DNA from: Neolewinella xylanilytica
Lineage (GTDB): Bacteria > Bacteroidota > Bacteroidia > Chitinophagales > Saprospiraceae
Direction: 5' to 3'
NCBI RefSeq assembly: GCF_002934605.1
Contig: NZ_PTJC01000005.1
Location: 1,364,001-1,428,000, forward strand
Length of the DNA: 64,000 bases
A program made the position numbers and the translations under genes. Positions 17,971 through 25,608 of this stretch are shown in pieces. Positions within the stretch are counted from its first letter, which is position 1; every line of letters starts with the position of its first letter. The notes below the pieces were generated by a model. It was not told where the DNA came from. It worked only from the letters and a program-made list of their open reading frames with translations, and searched no databases.

Positions 17971-17988
17971 GCACCCGCGCTCCGGCGC
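17971..17988 (-). repeat. Dispersed palindromic element, copy 2
   Basis: GCACCCGCGCTCCGGCGC, the exact reverse complement of 6783-6800. It lies in the 262-bp gap between pyk and the FemAB-like gene, which otherwise shows nothing. Confidence 0.6.
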
Positions 17989-18089
17989 CCCGCCACCTTA
18001 GCGGACAAATGTCCGATCCGGAAACGATGCGATATAGGTTATTATGCGGCCCCCTGCCCCGACACGGTCATGGGTGATTCGTACTCGGT

Positions 18090-18914
18090 TCATTCCGTCA
18101 CAAACTCCGCAAACCGCTCGATCTTCAAGCTCCGGCCGGCGTGGCTGCGCAGCAAGGTATCGTACAGCAGCGTCATGGCCCCCGCGGCTTCTCCCGCCTT
18201 GCTCACCGCCCGGAAGAGGGGGAAGATGCGCCCGTGGCTGTAGGCATTGAAGGATACCGCAAGCAGCTCCCCGTCCCGCGTCTGGATGCCGGCGGCGTTG
18301 CCCCAGCTGCGGTGTAGGATCTGGTACATGATGCGCTGCATGGCATGGAACTTCCAGTCGTTCTCGGGGCTCTCACCGTGGACGCTTAACCAAAATTCGG
18401 CGAACGCTTCCGGCTTCAGATTAGGAACCGGGAGGAGGTCGGCGGCCTCGGACCGCGCCATGCGGGAGTAGTAATCGGGCGGAAAACCGTCGGTGATCGA
18501 CTCGTATGCCTGATTGAGGAAAAGTGCCGATCCCTCCGCCTGGGTGACGGTGAAACGGCCACTGTCTTTCGGAACGGAGGCGGGCTCCACGGTGAGTTCG
18601 CCGCCGCGGTACGCCTCCGGGATGGCGTCCCAGAAGGCCTGGATCCGCTTCGGGCTCAGGGGCTTCACACTGTACACCGCCAGGTCCGGTACCAGGGTAG
18701 GCTGGGTCAGGTAGGTGCGGCCGAGCCAGTTGCGCCGCTTCGGCAGGGGCATGGCCGACACGTAGTTGTCGCCTTCGACCAGCAGGTCCCATTCCTTGGC
18801 CGTCGCGTTGAGGTACCAGTCGTAACCGTAGAGACTGCCGTTGGTGGCAAAGTGAACGCAGCTATTATAAAGCTGCTTGTCGATGTCTTCCTGGGGGATA
18901 AAGCGGATGTCCAT
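18090..18914 (-). CDS. FemAB/GNAT-like protein of Bacteroidota, function unknown
   Basis: A 274-residue cytosolic protein resembling conserved Bacteroidota proteins with two GNAT-like halves. The N-terminal half has YGYDWYLNATAKEWDLLVEGDN and the MPLPKRRNWLGRTYLTQPTL block. The C-terminal half has FHAMQRIMYQILHRSWGNAAGIQTRDGELLAVSF, resembling the substrate-binding region of FemAB-type aminoacyl- or acyltransferases. No substrate can be assigned. It is monocistronic. Fold assignment is from pattern recognition only. Confidence 0.6.
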   Translation of the reverse strand: MDIRFIPQEDIDKQLYNSCVHFATNGSLYGYDWYLNATAKEWDLLVEGDNYVSAMPLPKRRNWLGRTYLTQPTLVPDLAVYSVKPLSPKRIQAFWDAIPEAYRGGELTVEPASVPKDSGRFTVTQAEGSALFLNQAYESITDGFPPDYYSRMARSEAADLLPVPNLKPEAFAEFWLSVHGESPENDWKFHAMQRIMYQILHRSWGNAAGIQTRDGELLAVSFNAYSHGRIFPLFRAVSKAGEAAGAMTLLYDTLLRSHAGRSLKIERFAEFVTE

Positions 18915-19026
18915 TCACCTTAAAGGCAAGAGGGGCGTGGCGGTTTAAATAAAGGCCCCCGCCCGCGACGATTTCTGTTCCCCCGGCGCCCGTGTAACAA
19001 GGTACCCGCTCGGGGCATCATGCAAT

Positions 19027-19680
19027 ATGATCGATATACCACGCCACCCACGCCGCCCGGGAAACCCCGGTTGGCTGCCCCTTTTGCTCCTCTTTATCTC
19101 CGCTTCCCTCTTTGCCCAAAAACCTGACCGGAGACCTCTGGACCGGGAGGTAAGCCCCGATGGTGTACGGGCCATCGGGGTGGGGGATTCAGTCTTTCTT
19201 CCCTCGGTAGACTCGCTTAGGCTGGCAGTGAGGCCGCCGTCCTGGACGCTGCGACCAACTTTGTCGCAGGGCCCGGTGGCGGTGGTGGGTCGGACCACCC
19301 TGATCCTACCCGGCGGGACAAATTCCCCGTTCTTTGCACCCTGGACCGGCGGTACCAGCTTTACCAATATACCGCAGGATAAGTTTTTGCTGGTCACCTT
19401 CGCCCAGGCGATCGAATCCTCCGGATCACCCGATGGGATCGAACGGCGGATTCTGGTCCGGCTGAATACCGCGCCGCCCAACAGCGGAAGCCTGGCCATC
19501 ACCCAGATGATGCTGGTCGGAACGAATTTCACCTCGGTTCCGGTGGTCGGCAGTCTCGATAACCCCCTGCTCATCGTCCGTCCCGGCGGAAAGATCGACG
19601 CGTACAGCCTGAATAATTCGGAAGCCAACATCGAGGTCTGTCTGCGGGGTTTCCTGGTGGACCGCCTGGATTTCGAATAG
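19027..19680 (+). CDS. Exported protein of unknown function
   Basis: A 217-residue protein not recognised. A basic, proline-rich N-terminus (about 1-14) precedes a hydrophobic signal (GWLPLLLLFISASLFAQ), so it is exported. The mature part is beta-rich and low in charge, with the segment VVGRTTLILPGGTNSPFF and the C-terminal NNSEANIEVCLRGFLVDRL. No sorting domain, lipobox or catalytic motif is seen. The start at 19027 keeps the signal; no close -7 box was found. Confidence 0.6.
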   Translation: MIDIPRHPRRPGNPGWLPLLLLFISASLFAQKPDRRPLDREVSPDGVRAIGVGDSVFLPSVDSLRLAVRPPSWTLRPTLSQGPVAVVGRTTLILPGGTNSPFFAPWTGGTSFTNIPQDKFLLVTFAQAIESSGSPDGIERRILVRLNTAPPNSGSLAITQMMLVGTNFTSVPVVGSLDNPLLIVRPGGKIDAYSLNNSEANIEVCLRGFLVDRLDFE

Positions 19681-19712
19681 AGCGGCACGTGGCCGTCAAG
19701 CGGAGCGTAGCT

Positions 19713-19720
19713 TACCTTGC
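19713..19720 (+). promoter_or_regulatory. Possible -7 element of the esterase gene
   Basis: TACCTTGC, a one-mismatch relative of TAnnTTTG, ends 24 nt before the ATG at 19745. The same variant precedes the genes at 4662 and 55945. Confidence 0.4.
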
Positions 19721-19744
19721 CGAACCTAACAAGCCCACCCGCCC

Positions 19745-20893
19745 ATGCTTGCTCGACGCGCGCTCTTTTTACTGTTTGCCGGAATGCTTTTCTCCTGCGT
19801 CCGCGCCCAAACTTTCCCGGACCCCGTAACCGTTAACGCCCACCCGCTGGTGGAGACGGTCACGCTGGAAAGCGAGGCGCTGAGCGCCTTCTGGGACCGA
19901 CCCGTGAAGCTCATCTTCACCGTATTGTTGCCGAGCGACTACGCCAACGCTCCCAACGCCCGCTACCCGGTCCGCTACAACGTGGCCGGCTACGCCGGGC
20001 GCTACGACCGGGTGAATCGCCTGCTCGGTGACGCGGAATTCGCCGATTGGTGGACCTCCGACGCCGCCCCCGGCGTCATCACCGTCTTCCTCGACGGTAG
20101 CGGCCCTTTCGGGGACTCTTACCAACTGAATTCGGCGAGCAGCGGCCCGTACGGCGACGCGCTGATCGAAGAGATCATCCCCTACGTCGATGAAAAATAC
20201 CGTACCCGCGGCGTGGCAGCCCGGTACGTAGACGGCTGCTCCACCGGGGGGTGGGTCTCCCTGGCCCTACAACTGTTTTACCCGGACAGCTTCGCCGGAA
20301 CGTACTCCTATAGCCCCGACCCGGTCAGCTTTAAACGGATGCAACTGATCGATATGTACGCCGACACCAACGCCTTCGTCAACCGGGCCGGTCTGCTGCG
20401 CCCCAGCCGCCGCGATATCTACGGCGAGCCCGACCTGCTGATCCGCGACGAATTTGCCGAAGAGAACGCGGAAGGCATCGATAGCACCTACGTCACCGGA
20501 CAGGGACAGTGGGGTGCCTGGAACGCGCTGTACAGTCCGCGGGGTGAAGACGGCCGGCCGCTTCCCGCCTTCGACGGCGTCACCGGCACCATCGACCCGG
20601 AAGTGGTCGAACACTGGAAGCAGTACGACCTGCTGCTGCACGTCCAGGACAATTGGGCCGAGCTCGGCCCCAAAGTGGCCGGCAAGCTCTACGTCTGGAT
20701 GGGGGACATGGACAACTATTACCTCAACAATGCCATGCGCGACTTCGACGCGTATTTAAAGACGGCCACCGCCCCGGCTTCGGACGCCGTTATCGAGTTT
20801 TCGCCCATGAAGGGGCACTGCACGGAGTATTCTCACCGAGAGGTGCTGGAGCGGATCGGTGAGCGGTCCGTGACTTCCACTTCAGCGGACTAG
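19745..20893 (+). CDS. Exported alpha/beta-hydrolase (putative esterase, EsteraseD type)
   Basis: A 382-residue exported serine hydrolase. The hydrophobic N-terminus ends near SCVRAQ; either a lipobox (Cys18) or a standard signal-peptidase site after AQ is possible. The domain resembles the Esterase_D/Esterase (PF00756) family: a strand with VITVFLDGSG, the nucleophile elbow DGCSTGGW (Ser166; GxSxG with Cys before Ser), and a late HCTEYS His (about 357) suited to the triad. Members cleave acyl or feruloyl esters or act as mycolyl-type transferases; the substrate is unknown. Confidence 0.75.
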   Translation: MLARRALFLLFAGMLFSCVRAQTFPDPVTVNAHPLVETVTLESEALSAFWDRPVKLIFTVLLPSDYANAPNARYPVRYNVAGYAGRYDRVNRLLGDAEFADWWTSDAAPGVITVFLDGSGPFGDSYQLNSASSGPYGDALIEEIIPYVDEKYRTRGVAARYVDGCSTGGWVSLALQLFYPDSFAGTYSYSPDPVSFKRMQLIDMYADTNAFVNRAGLLRPSRRDIYGEPDLLIRDEFAEENAEGIDSTYVTGQGQWGAWNALYSPRGEDGRPLPAFDGVTGTIDPEVVEHWKQYDLLLHVQDNWAELGPKVAGKLYVWMGDMDNYYLNNAMRDFDAYLKTATAPASDAVIEFSPMKGHCTEYSHREVLERIGERSVTSTSAD

Positions 20894-21550
20894 CTGCTGG
20901 GTTACCGTACTCGCTTCGCGTCGGAGGCAGCCTGACGGCCGAAGCCGTCGCTACGCGTAGCGTCCACTTTAGTGGACTGGCTGCCAAAACGTTGGGTTTG
21001 CGGGGCAGGTGTTTCAGGCAGCATGACGGCTGAAGCCGTCGGTCCGTAGCGTCCACTTCAGTAGACTAGCTGCTGTGTTACTTCGCCTTATCGTACTTGC
21101 TTTGCGTTGGAGGCAGCATGACGGCTGAAGCCGTCGCTACGCGTAGCGTCCACTTCAGTGGACTGGCTGCCAAAACGTTGGGTTTGCGGGGCAGGTGTTT
21201 CAGGCAGCATGACGGCTGAAGCCGTCGGTCCGTAGCGTCCACTTCAGTAGACTAGCTGCTGTGTTACTTCGCCTTATCGTACTTGCTTTGCGTTGGAGGC
21301 AGCATGACGGCTGAAGCCGTCGCTACGCGTAGCGTCCACTTCAGTGGACTGGCTGCCAAAACGTTGGGTTTGCGGGGCAGGTGTTTCAGGCAGCATGACG
21401 GCTGAAGCCGTCGGTCCGTAGCGTCCACTTCAGTAGACTAGCTGCTGTGTTACTTCGCCTTATCGTACTTGCTTTGCGTTGGAGGCAGCATGACGGCTGA
21501 AGCCGTCGCTACGCGTAGCGTACACTTTAGTGGACTGGCTGCCTGATGAA
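20894..21550. repeat. Tandem array of a 186-bp structured repeat (about 3.6 copies)
   Basis: The CTGCCAAAACGTTGGG segment begins at 20981, 21167 and 21353, and the truncated fourth copy diverges after CTGCC at 21539, so the period is exactly 186 bp. Copies 2 and 3 look identical; copy 1 is diverged at its left end. Each unit carries several hairpins: GACGGC-TGAA-GCCGTC (twice), the palindrome GCTACGCGTAGC, and GTCCACT-TC-AGTGGAC. The array sits between two convergent genes. Open frames across it are not genes. Confidence 0.9.
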
Positions 21551-21598
21551 GAACAGGGGCAAATTTGGCAGCATGACGGCTGAAACCGTAGCGACGCC

Positions 21599-22732
21599 TT
21601 ACAGCGCCGCGTACACCCTCCGCATGAACGGCCCGATCTCGCTCGGCTCCAGCCAGCGGGTCACGACCACCAGGTCCAGTTCCTCGTCCACGACGATAAA
21701 GTTTCCGCCGAAGCCGGCCGCGTAATACACGTGGTCGGGCACCCCTTCCCAGGCGCGGTCGCCGGCGTTGAGCCACCACATGTAGCCGTAGCTGGCGTTG
21801 GCGGCCGCGGGGGTGCGGATCATATCGACCCAGCGCTCCGAGATCAGTTGCTCCCCGTTCCAGTTGCCCCGCCGGGCGAAGAGCAGGCCGAGGCGGGCGT
21901 GGTCTTCGGTGCTGATGAAGAGCCCGCCGCCGTGGTGGCCACCGCCGCTGACCGACTGCATCCGGAGGCCGTCAAGCTCCACCCAGCTGTCGTCGTAGCC
22001 GTGCCACCGCCAGGTGGTGCTGGCGCCGATCGGGTCCATGATGCGCTCCTTGAGCACTTGGGGCAGGGGGAGGCGCCACACCTGCAGCAGCGAGTAGGCG
22101 AGTACGTTGACGCGCACGTCGTTGTACTTAAAGTGGGTGCCGGGCACGTGCAACTCGCGGTTCTTCCAGCTGTCGTAGGTACCGTCGGGGTCGGGGCGGT
22201 CGGTCCAGTCTTCGAGGCCGAAGAGGGTGCCGGACCAGTCGGAGGTCTGCTGCAGCAGGTGCTCCCAGGTGATCTGTCCGTTGTGCTGGCCATCGAAGGT
22301 GCCGTCCCAGACGTATTCGCTCACCAGGTCGTCCACGGAGTGGATGAGCCCGTCGTCGAGCGCCAGGCCCGCCGTGGTGGAGAGGTAGCTCTTGGTGACG
22401 CTGAAGGTCATGTCCACCCGGTCGGTGTAGCCCCAGCTGGTGACGAGGTAGCCGTCCTTGATGATCATGCCGGCCGGTTCGCCGCGTTCCTTGGTGGGGC
22501 CGCGCAGGGTGTGGCCGGGTTCGCGGCTGAAGCCTTCGAGGATGGCGAGGCGGAGATCGCGCTGCCCGGAGTATTCGTTGTTGATCGCAAACTGGACCAC
22601 GCTGTCCAGTCCGGCGTCGGTGAAGCCGGCTTCCGCGGCGGTGCGTTGCTGCCACTCCGTGGGGGAGGGGAAGTATTGCGCCGGGGCGCGGGAGAAAAGA
22701 AAAACCAGGAAGAGGAGGTAGGTGAAGCGCAT
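21599..22732 (-). CDS. Exported serine beta-lactamase-like hydrolase (class C/EstB family)
   Basis: A 377-residue protein of the beta-lactamase/penicillin-binding family (PF00144), with signal peptide MRFTYLLFLVFLFSRAPAQ. The catalytic SxxK is S111-V-T-K114, followed by the Tyr motif HFKYNDVRVN (Y-x-N type) and a late YAAGFGGN segment in place of the KTG box. Such proteins may be esterases, peptidases or beta-lactamases; the altered third motif argues against a true lactamase. The start at 22732 is fixed by the -7 box 4 nt upstream; the longer frame to 22774 would run through the promoter. Confidence 0.85.
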   Translation of the reverse strand: MRFTYLLFLVFLFSRAPAQYFPSPTEWQQRTAAEAGFTDAGLDSVVQFAINNEYSGQRDLRLAILEGFSREPGHTLRGPTKERGEPAGMIIKDGYLVTSWGYTDRVDMTFSVTKSYLSTTAGLALDDGLIHSVDDLVSEYVWDGTFDGQHNGQITWEHLLQQTSDWSGTLFGLEDWTDRPDPDGTYDSWKNRELHVPGTHFKYNDVRVNVLAYSLLQVWRLPLPQVLKERIMDPIGASTTWRWHGYDDSWVELDGLRMQSVSGGGHHGGGLFISTEDHARLGLLFARRGNWNGEQLISERWVDMIRTPAAANASYGYMWWLNAGDRAWEGVPDHVYYAAGFGGNFIVVDEELDLVVVTRWLEPSEIGPFMRRVYAAL

Positions 22733-22736
22733 TAGA

Positions 22737-22744
22737 CAAATGTA
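22737..22744 (-). promoter_or_regulatory. -7 promoter element of the serine hydrolase gene
   Basis: On the minus strand TACATTTG, perfect to TAnnTTTG, ends 4 nt before the ATG at 22732. Confidence 0.65.
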
Positions 22745-23240
22745 AGGCTGAGAGCAAGGTATTCCGGTATCCAAAGAGGAAGGCCCGCTTCGAGCCGTAC
22801 GGTGGGCTTTATCGGCCGGGCGGCGCTCGACGCGGGATTCTCTACGAGCGCCATTTCATCCCAGGGGTGCGTTCAGGGGCGTGACGTCTCCGCTCAAGGC
22901 GCTCAGCGCCGGATGGAGGGTACGCCATCGGGAAAGGCGGGTCGCTCCGTTCAGCACAAGACGATCGCTATCGCCCCGGATTCATTAACGCCCGGAATGA
23001 TATTACCCGCCGGCTCTCCTTCCTTGTTACAGATCTACTGTAAACCAGCGGGTGCAAAGGGAGGAAGTCATGTCGGAGAAAGGGTACCGCAAAGTTACCC
23101 GGAGGTTAAGGCGGGGCGGAAGAAACGGCGGCCGGATTCGGCAGCGCCCTCGCAAGAGGGGAAGCAGGTTACCTCATAACGGCCGGATAGGATGCGGTTT
23201 TCCACCGGGGGTCAAGCAGGAAAATCGATAAAATTGTAGG
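22745..23240. other. Gene-free region left of the DnaA-box cluster
   Basis: No supported gene; one plus-strand open frame (22802-23179) has no recognisable content. Composition falls from GC-rich to AT-rich toward 23200. Confidence 0.4.
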
Positions 23241-23422
23241 TTTTGCACAATTAATCACCCGTAGTGCACAATAAATGAGGCTTTTGCACACATCGGATGT
23301 GGAAAAGAGCATCGTTTTCCACAATGTGTAAAAGGTTATTAACAATGTGGAGAAAAGAGTAAATTCCCTTAAGAGGCTGATTTACATACAGTTAACAAAA
23401 GTTATCCACACGATGTGGATAA
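23241..23422. promoter_or_regulatory. oriC: Cluster of DnaA boxes: candidate replication origin (oriC) or DnaA-controlled nrd regulatory region
   Basis: Within 182 AT-rich bp there are at least seven matches to the DnaA box TTWTNCACA. On plus: TTTTGCACA (23241-23249), TTTTGCACA (23282-23290), TTTTCCACA (23315-23323), TTATCCACA (23402-23410, ideal). On minus: 23298-23306 (TTTTCCACA), 23325-23333 (TTTTACACA), 23414-23422 (TTATCCACA, ideal). A near match, TTCTCCACA, lies at 23346-23354 (minus). The two ideal boxes face each other 3 nt apart. An AT-rich stretch lies between 23355 and 23401. The nearest genes point away on both sides. nrdB lies downstream, so DnaA control of nrd transcription is the main alternative. 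Confidence 0.65.
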
Positions 23423-23452
23423 ATAGGCTTTTTTATCCCTCAACAGTCGGCC

Positions 23453-23695
23453 TATCTTGGCACTTATACGGGGGAAACCAACAAATTGGTTGGACGCCCC
23501 GCACGCTCCGGCTTGCTGATACCACTTAGGCTGAGGCGGCGTCCTACTGAAGGGGTGCCGCCTTAGTTACCTGACACCAAGAAACTTACGGGTTAGTCCG
23601 GCCCTTCCCCCATCGAAGAACACGTGGAGGAACAGTCACTGCTATCCCCTTTTTTGACCATCGCAGTGCAGTAGCTGCCTATAAAACCGTTCCCT
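23453..23695 (+). ncRNA. Possible structured 5' leader of nrdB
   Basis: TATCTTGG at 23453-23460 resembles a -7 box. The following ~230 nt can fold into two hairpins: AACCAA-CAAA-TTGGTT flanked by GGGG/CCCC (about 23469-23503), and a 10-bp stem CTGAGGCGGC / GCCGCCTTAG (about 23531-23565, one wobble). TCTTGG (23455-23460) could also pair with CCAAGA (23577-23582) to close a three-way junction, if it is transcribed. No known riboswitch was recognised. A leader this long is unusual next to the leaderless pattern of other genes here. Confidence 0.35.
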
Positions 23696-24673
23696 ATGAA
23701 TGCCAAGCTTGAACCGATCCTGGTAGAAAATCCCAACCGCTTCGTCCTGTTCCCGATCCAGCACGACGACATCTGGCGCTATTACAAAGACAACGAGGCC
23801 TGCTTCTGGACCGCCGAGGAGATCGACCTCAGCGCCGACCTCAACGACTGGAACAACAAGCTCAACGACAACGAGCGCTACTTCATCAAGCACGTACTGG
23901 CCTTTTTCGCCGCCAGCGACGGCATCGTCAACGAGAACCTGGCCGAGAACTTCGTCGCCGAGGTGCAGTACACCGAAGCGAAGTTTTTCTACGGCTTTCA
24001 GATCATGATGGAGAACATCCATTCCGAGACCTACAGCCTCCTCATCGACACCTACATTAACGATGGCGCCGAAAAGGACCACCTCTTCAACGCCATCGAA
24101 ACCATGCCCTGCGTGCAGAAGAAGGCCGAATGGGCGCTGCGCTGGATCGACAACGGCAGCTTCGCCGAGCGGATCGTCGCCTTCGCCGCCGTGGAGGGCA
24201 TTTTCTTCAGCGGCTCTTTCTGCTCCATCTTCTGGCTCAAGAAGCGTGGCCTCATGCCCGGACTCACCTTCTCCAACGAGCTCATCAGCCGCGACGAGGG
24301 CATGCACTGCGATTTTGCCTGTCTGCTCTACAACGACCACATCCAGTACAAGCTGGAAGACGGCATGGTGACCAAGATCATCAAGGACGCCGTGGAGATC
24401 GAAAAGGAATTCGTCAGCGATTCGCTACCCGTCAACCTGATCGGCATGAACGCCGATATGATGTGCCAGTACATCGAGTTCGTCGCCGACCGCCTCCTGG
24501 TCGAACTCGGCGAAAAGAAGGTCTGGAACGTCGAAAACCCCTTCCCCTGGATGGACATGATCAACCTGCAGGGCAAGACCAACTTCTTCGAGAAGCGGGT
24601 AGGGGAGTACCAGAAGGCTGGCGTCACTTCCGACCGGGAGAAGCAGGCTTTCTCTTTGGATGAGGACTTTTAG
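23696..24673 (+). CDS. nrdB: Ribonucleoside-diphosphate reductase, small (beta) subunit, class Ia
   Basis: Holds the di-iron/tyrosyl radical that starts reduction of ribonucleotides by NrdA. The 325-residue protein resembles the eukaryotic R2 branch. Iron ligands are D44 (FWTAEEID), E106 and H109 (ENIHSE), E167 (VEGIFF), E201 and H204 (RDEGMHCDF). The radical tyrosine is Y113, four residues after H109. The C-terminus ends SLDEDF, matching the acidic/aromatic tail that docks on NrdA. nrdA is normally next; here an unrelated four-helix-bundle gene and repeats intervene. Upstream lie DnaA boxes and a structured leader. Confidence 0.97.
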   Translation: MNAKLEPILVENPNRFVLFPIQHDDIWRYYKDNEACFWTAEEIDLSADLNDWNNKLNDNERYFIKHVLAFFAASDGIVNENLAENFVAEVQYTEAKFFYGFQIMMENIHSETYSLLIDTYINDGAEKDHLFNAIETMPCVQKKAEWALRWIDNGSFAERIVAFAAVEGIFFSGSFCSIFWLKKRGLMPGLTFSNELISRDEGMHCDFACLLYNDHIQYKLEDGMVTKIIKDAVEIEKEFVSDSLPVNLIGMNADMMCQYIEFVADRLLVELGEKKVWNVENPFPWMDMINLQGKTNFFEKRVGEYQKAGVTSDREKQAFSLDEDF

Positions 24674-24844
24674 ATAAGCGATTCCTGATTCTCGATTGGC
24701 GAGGACTGATTGGCTACCGCACATACCCCTCGGGCGGCTGCGCCGGCCCTCGCCGAGAGAAGGATAAGCGATAAACGATTTTTGATTGGCGAGGGTGGAT
24801 TGGCTACCGCACGTACCACTCGGGCGGCTGCGCCGGCCCTCGCC
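24673..24844. repeat. Two direct copies of a ~90-bp repeat after nrdB
   Basis: Copies start at 24673 and 24763 (GATAAGCGAT). Both contain GATTGGCGAGG, GATTGGCTACCGCAC and CTCGGGCGGCTGCGCCGGCC and end CCCTCGCC. They fill the gap between nrdB and the four-helix-bundle gene. The AATCG/GATTC-like simple motifs are also present downstream of that gene. Confidence 0.75.
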
Positions 24845-24863
24845 AAAAAACTGACAACTGATT

Positions 24864-25244
24864 ATGACTTCCAATGAACGTGCAGCAGAGCTTGAGGAAC
24901 GCCTCATCGCCTACTCCGTGCGGATCGTGAAGTTAGCCGAAAAGTTCCCCCGTTCCTACGCCGGAAAGCACTTCGGTCACCAGTTACTTCGATCGGGTAC
25001 AGCGCCGGCACTACTCTACGGTGAAGCGAGAGGGGCAGAGTCAAACAAGGACTTTCGTCATAAAATCAGTATCGGATTGAAGGAATTACGGGAATCGCAT
25101 ATCAGCCTCCGTATTGTCGATCGATCCGACTTGGTTTCTAAAATCCGACTCAATGAGTTGATCGAGGAAACCAACGAACTCATCAGCATTTTTGTCGCCA
25201 CGGTCCGTACCCTGGATCAGCGCCAGAAAAAAACCAACCACTAG
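24864..25244 (+). CDS. Four-helix-bundle protein (S23/IVP family)
   Basis: A 126-residue helical protein of the family first seen as the open frame in 23S rRNA intervening sequences (TIGR02436/PF05635). Family marks are LEERLIAYSVRIVKLAEKFP, the central HQLLRSGTAPALLYGEARGAES, the KISIGLKELRESHISLRIV block and a final helix ending ISIFVATVRTL. The cellular function is unknown; it forms pentameric bundles in solved members and may bind nucleic acid. It lies between nrdB and nrdA, flanked on both sides by direct repeats, which suggests insertion as a cassette. Its GC content is lower than that of the nrd genes. Confidence 0.88.
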   Translation: MTSNERAAELEERLIAYSVRIVKLAEKFPRSYAGKHFGHQLLRSGTAPALLYGEARGAESNKDFRHKISIGLKELRESHISLRIVDRSDLVSKIRLNELIEETNELISIFVATVRTLDQRQKKTNH

Positions 25245-25260
25245 AGAAGCAGGGGAAAAG

Positions 25261-25608
25261 GTTTACGGCCGCACGACCGAAGGGAGCAAAGCCGTGCGGC
25301 AGCCAAATCAACAATCGCATCTCAGGAATCGCTAATCACCAATCAGACAACCAAACACTAACCGCGAGCGAAGGAGTCGAAAAGGTTTACGGTCGCACGA
25401 CCGAAGGGAGCAAAGCCGTGCGGCAGCCAAATCAACAATCGCATCTCAGGAATCGCTAATCACCAATCAGACAACCAAACACTAACCGCGAGCGAAGGAG
25501 TCGAAAAGGTTTGCGGTCGCACGACCGAAGGGAGCAAAGCCGTGCGGCAGCCAAATCAACAGTCGCATCTCAAGATTCGAGAATCGCAAATCATAAACTA
25601 TCACACCC
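25261..25608. repeat. Tandem repeat, 124-bp unit (about 2.8 copies), before nrdA
   Basis: GTTTACGG/GTTTGCGG begins at 25261, 25385 and 25509, giving an exact 124-bp period; copies 1 and 2 differ by one base. Each has GCCGCACG (or GTCGCACG) pairing with CGTGCGGC across 17 nt, plus CGGTCG-CA-CGACCG. The unit also contains AATCGC/AATCAG simple motifs related to the repeat at 24673-24844. The array ends just before the nrdA ATG. Confidence 0.85.

Noticed and set aside
20894-21550. CRISPR array
   Set aside because: The unit is 186 bp with no alternation of short repeats and unique spacers, and no cas genes.
21731-22735. 334-codon plus-strand frame opposite the serine hydrolase
   Set aside because: Antisense shadow; the minus strand has SxxK, signal peptide and a promoter.
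23453-23695. Cobalamin riboswitch, tmRNA or SRP RNA in the nrdB leader
   Set aside because: None of the conserved core sequences of these RNAs was found.
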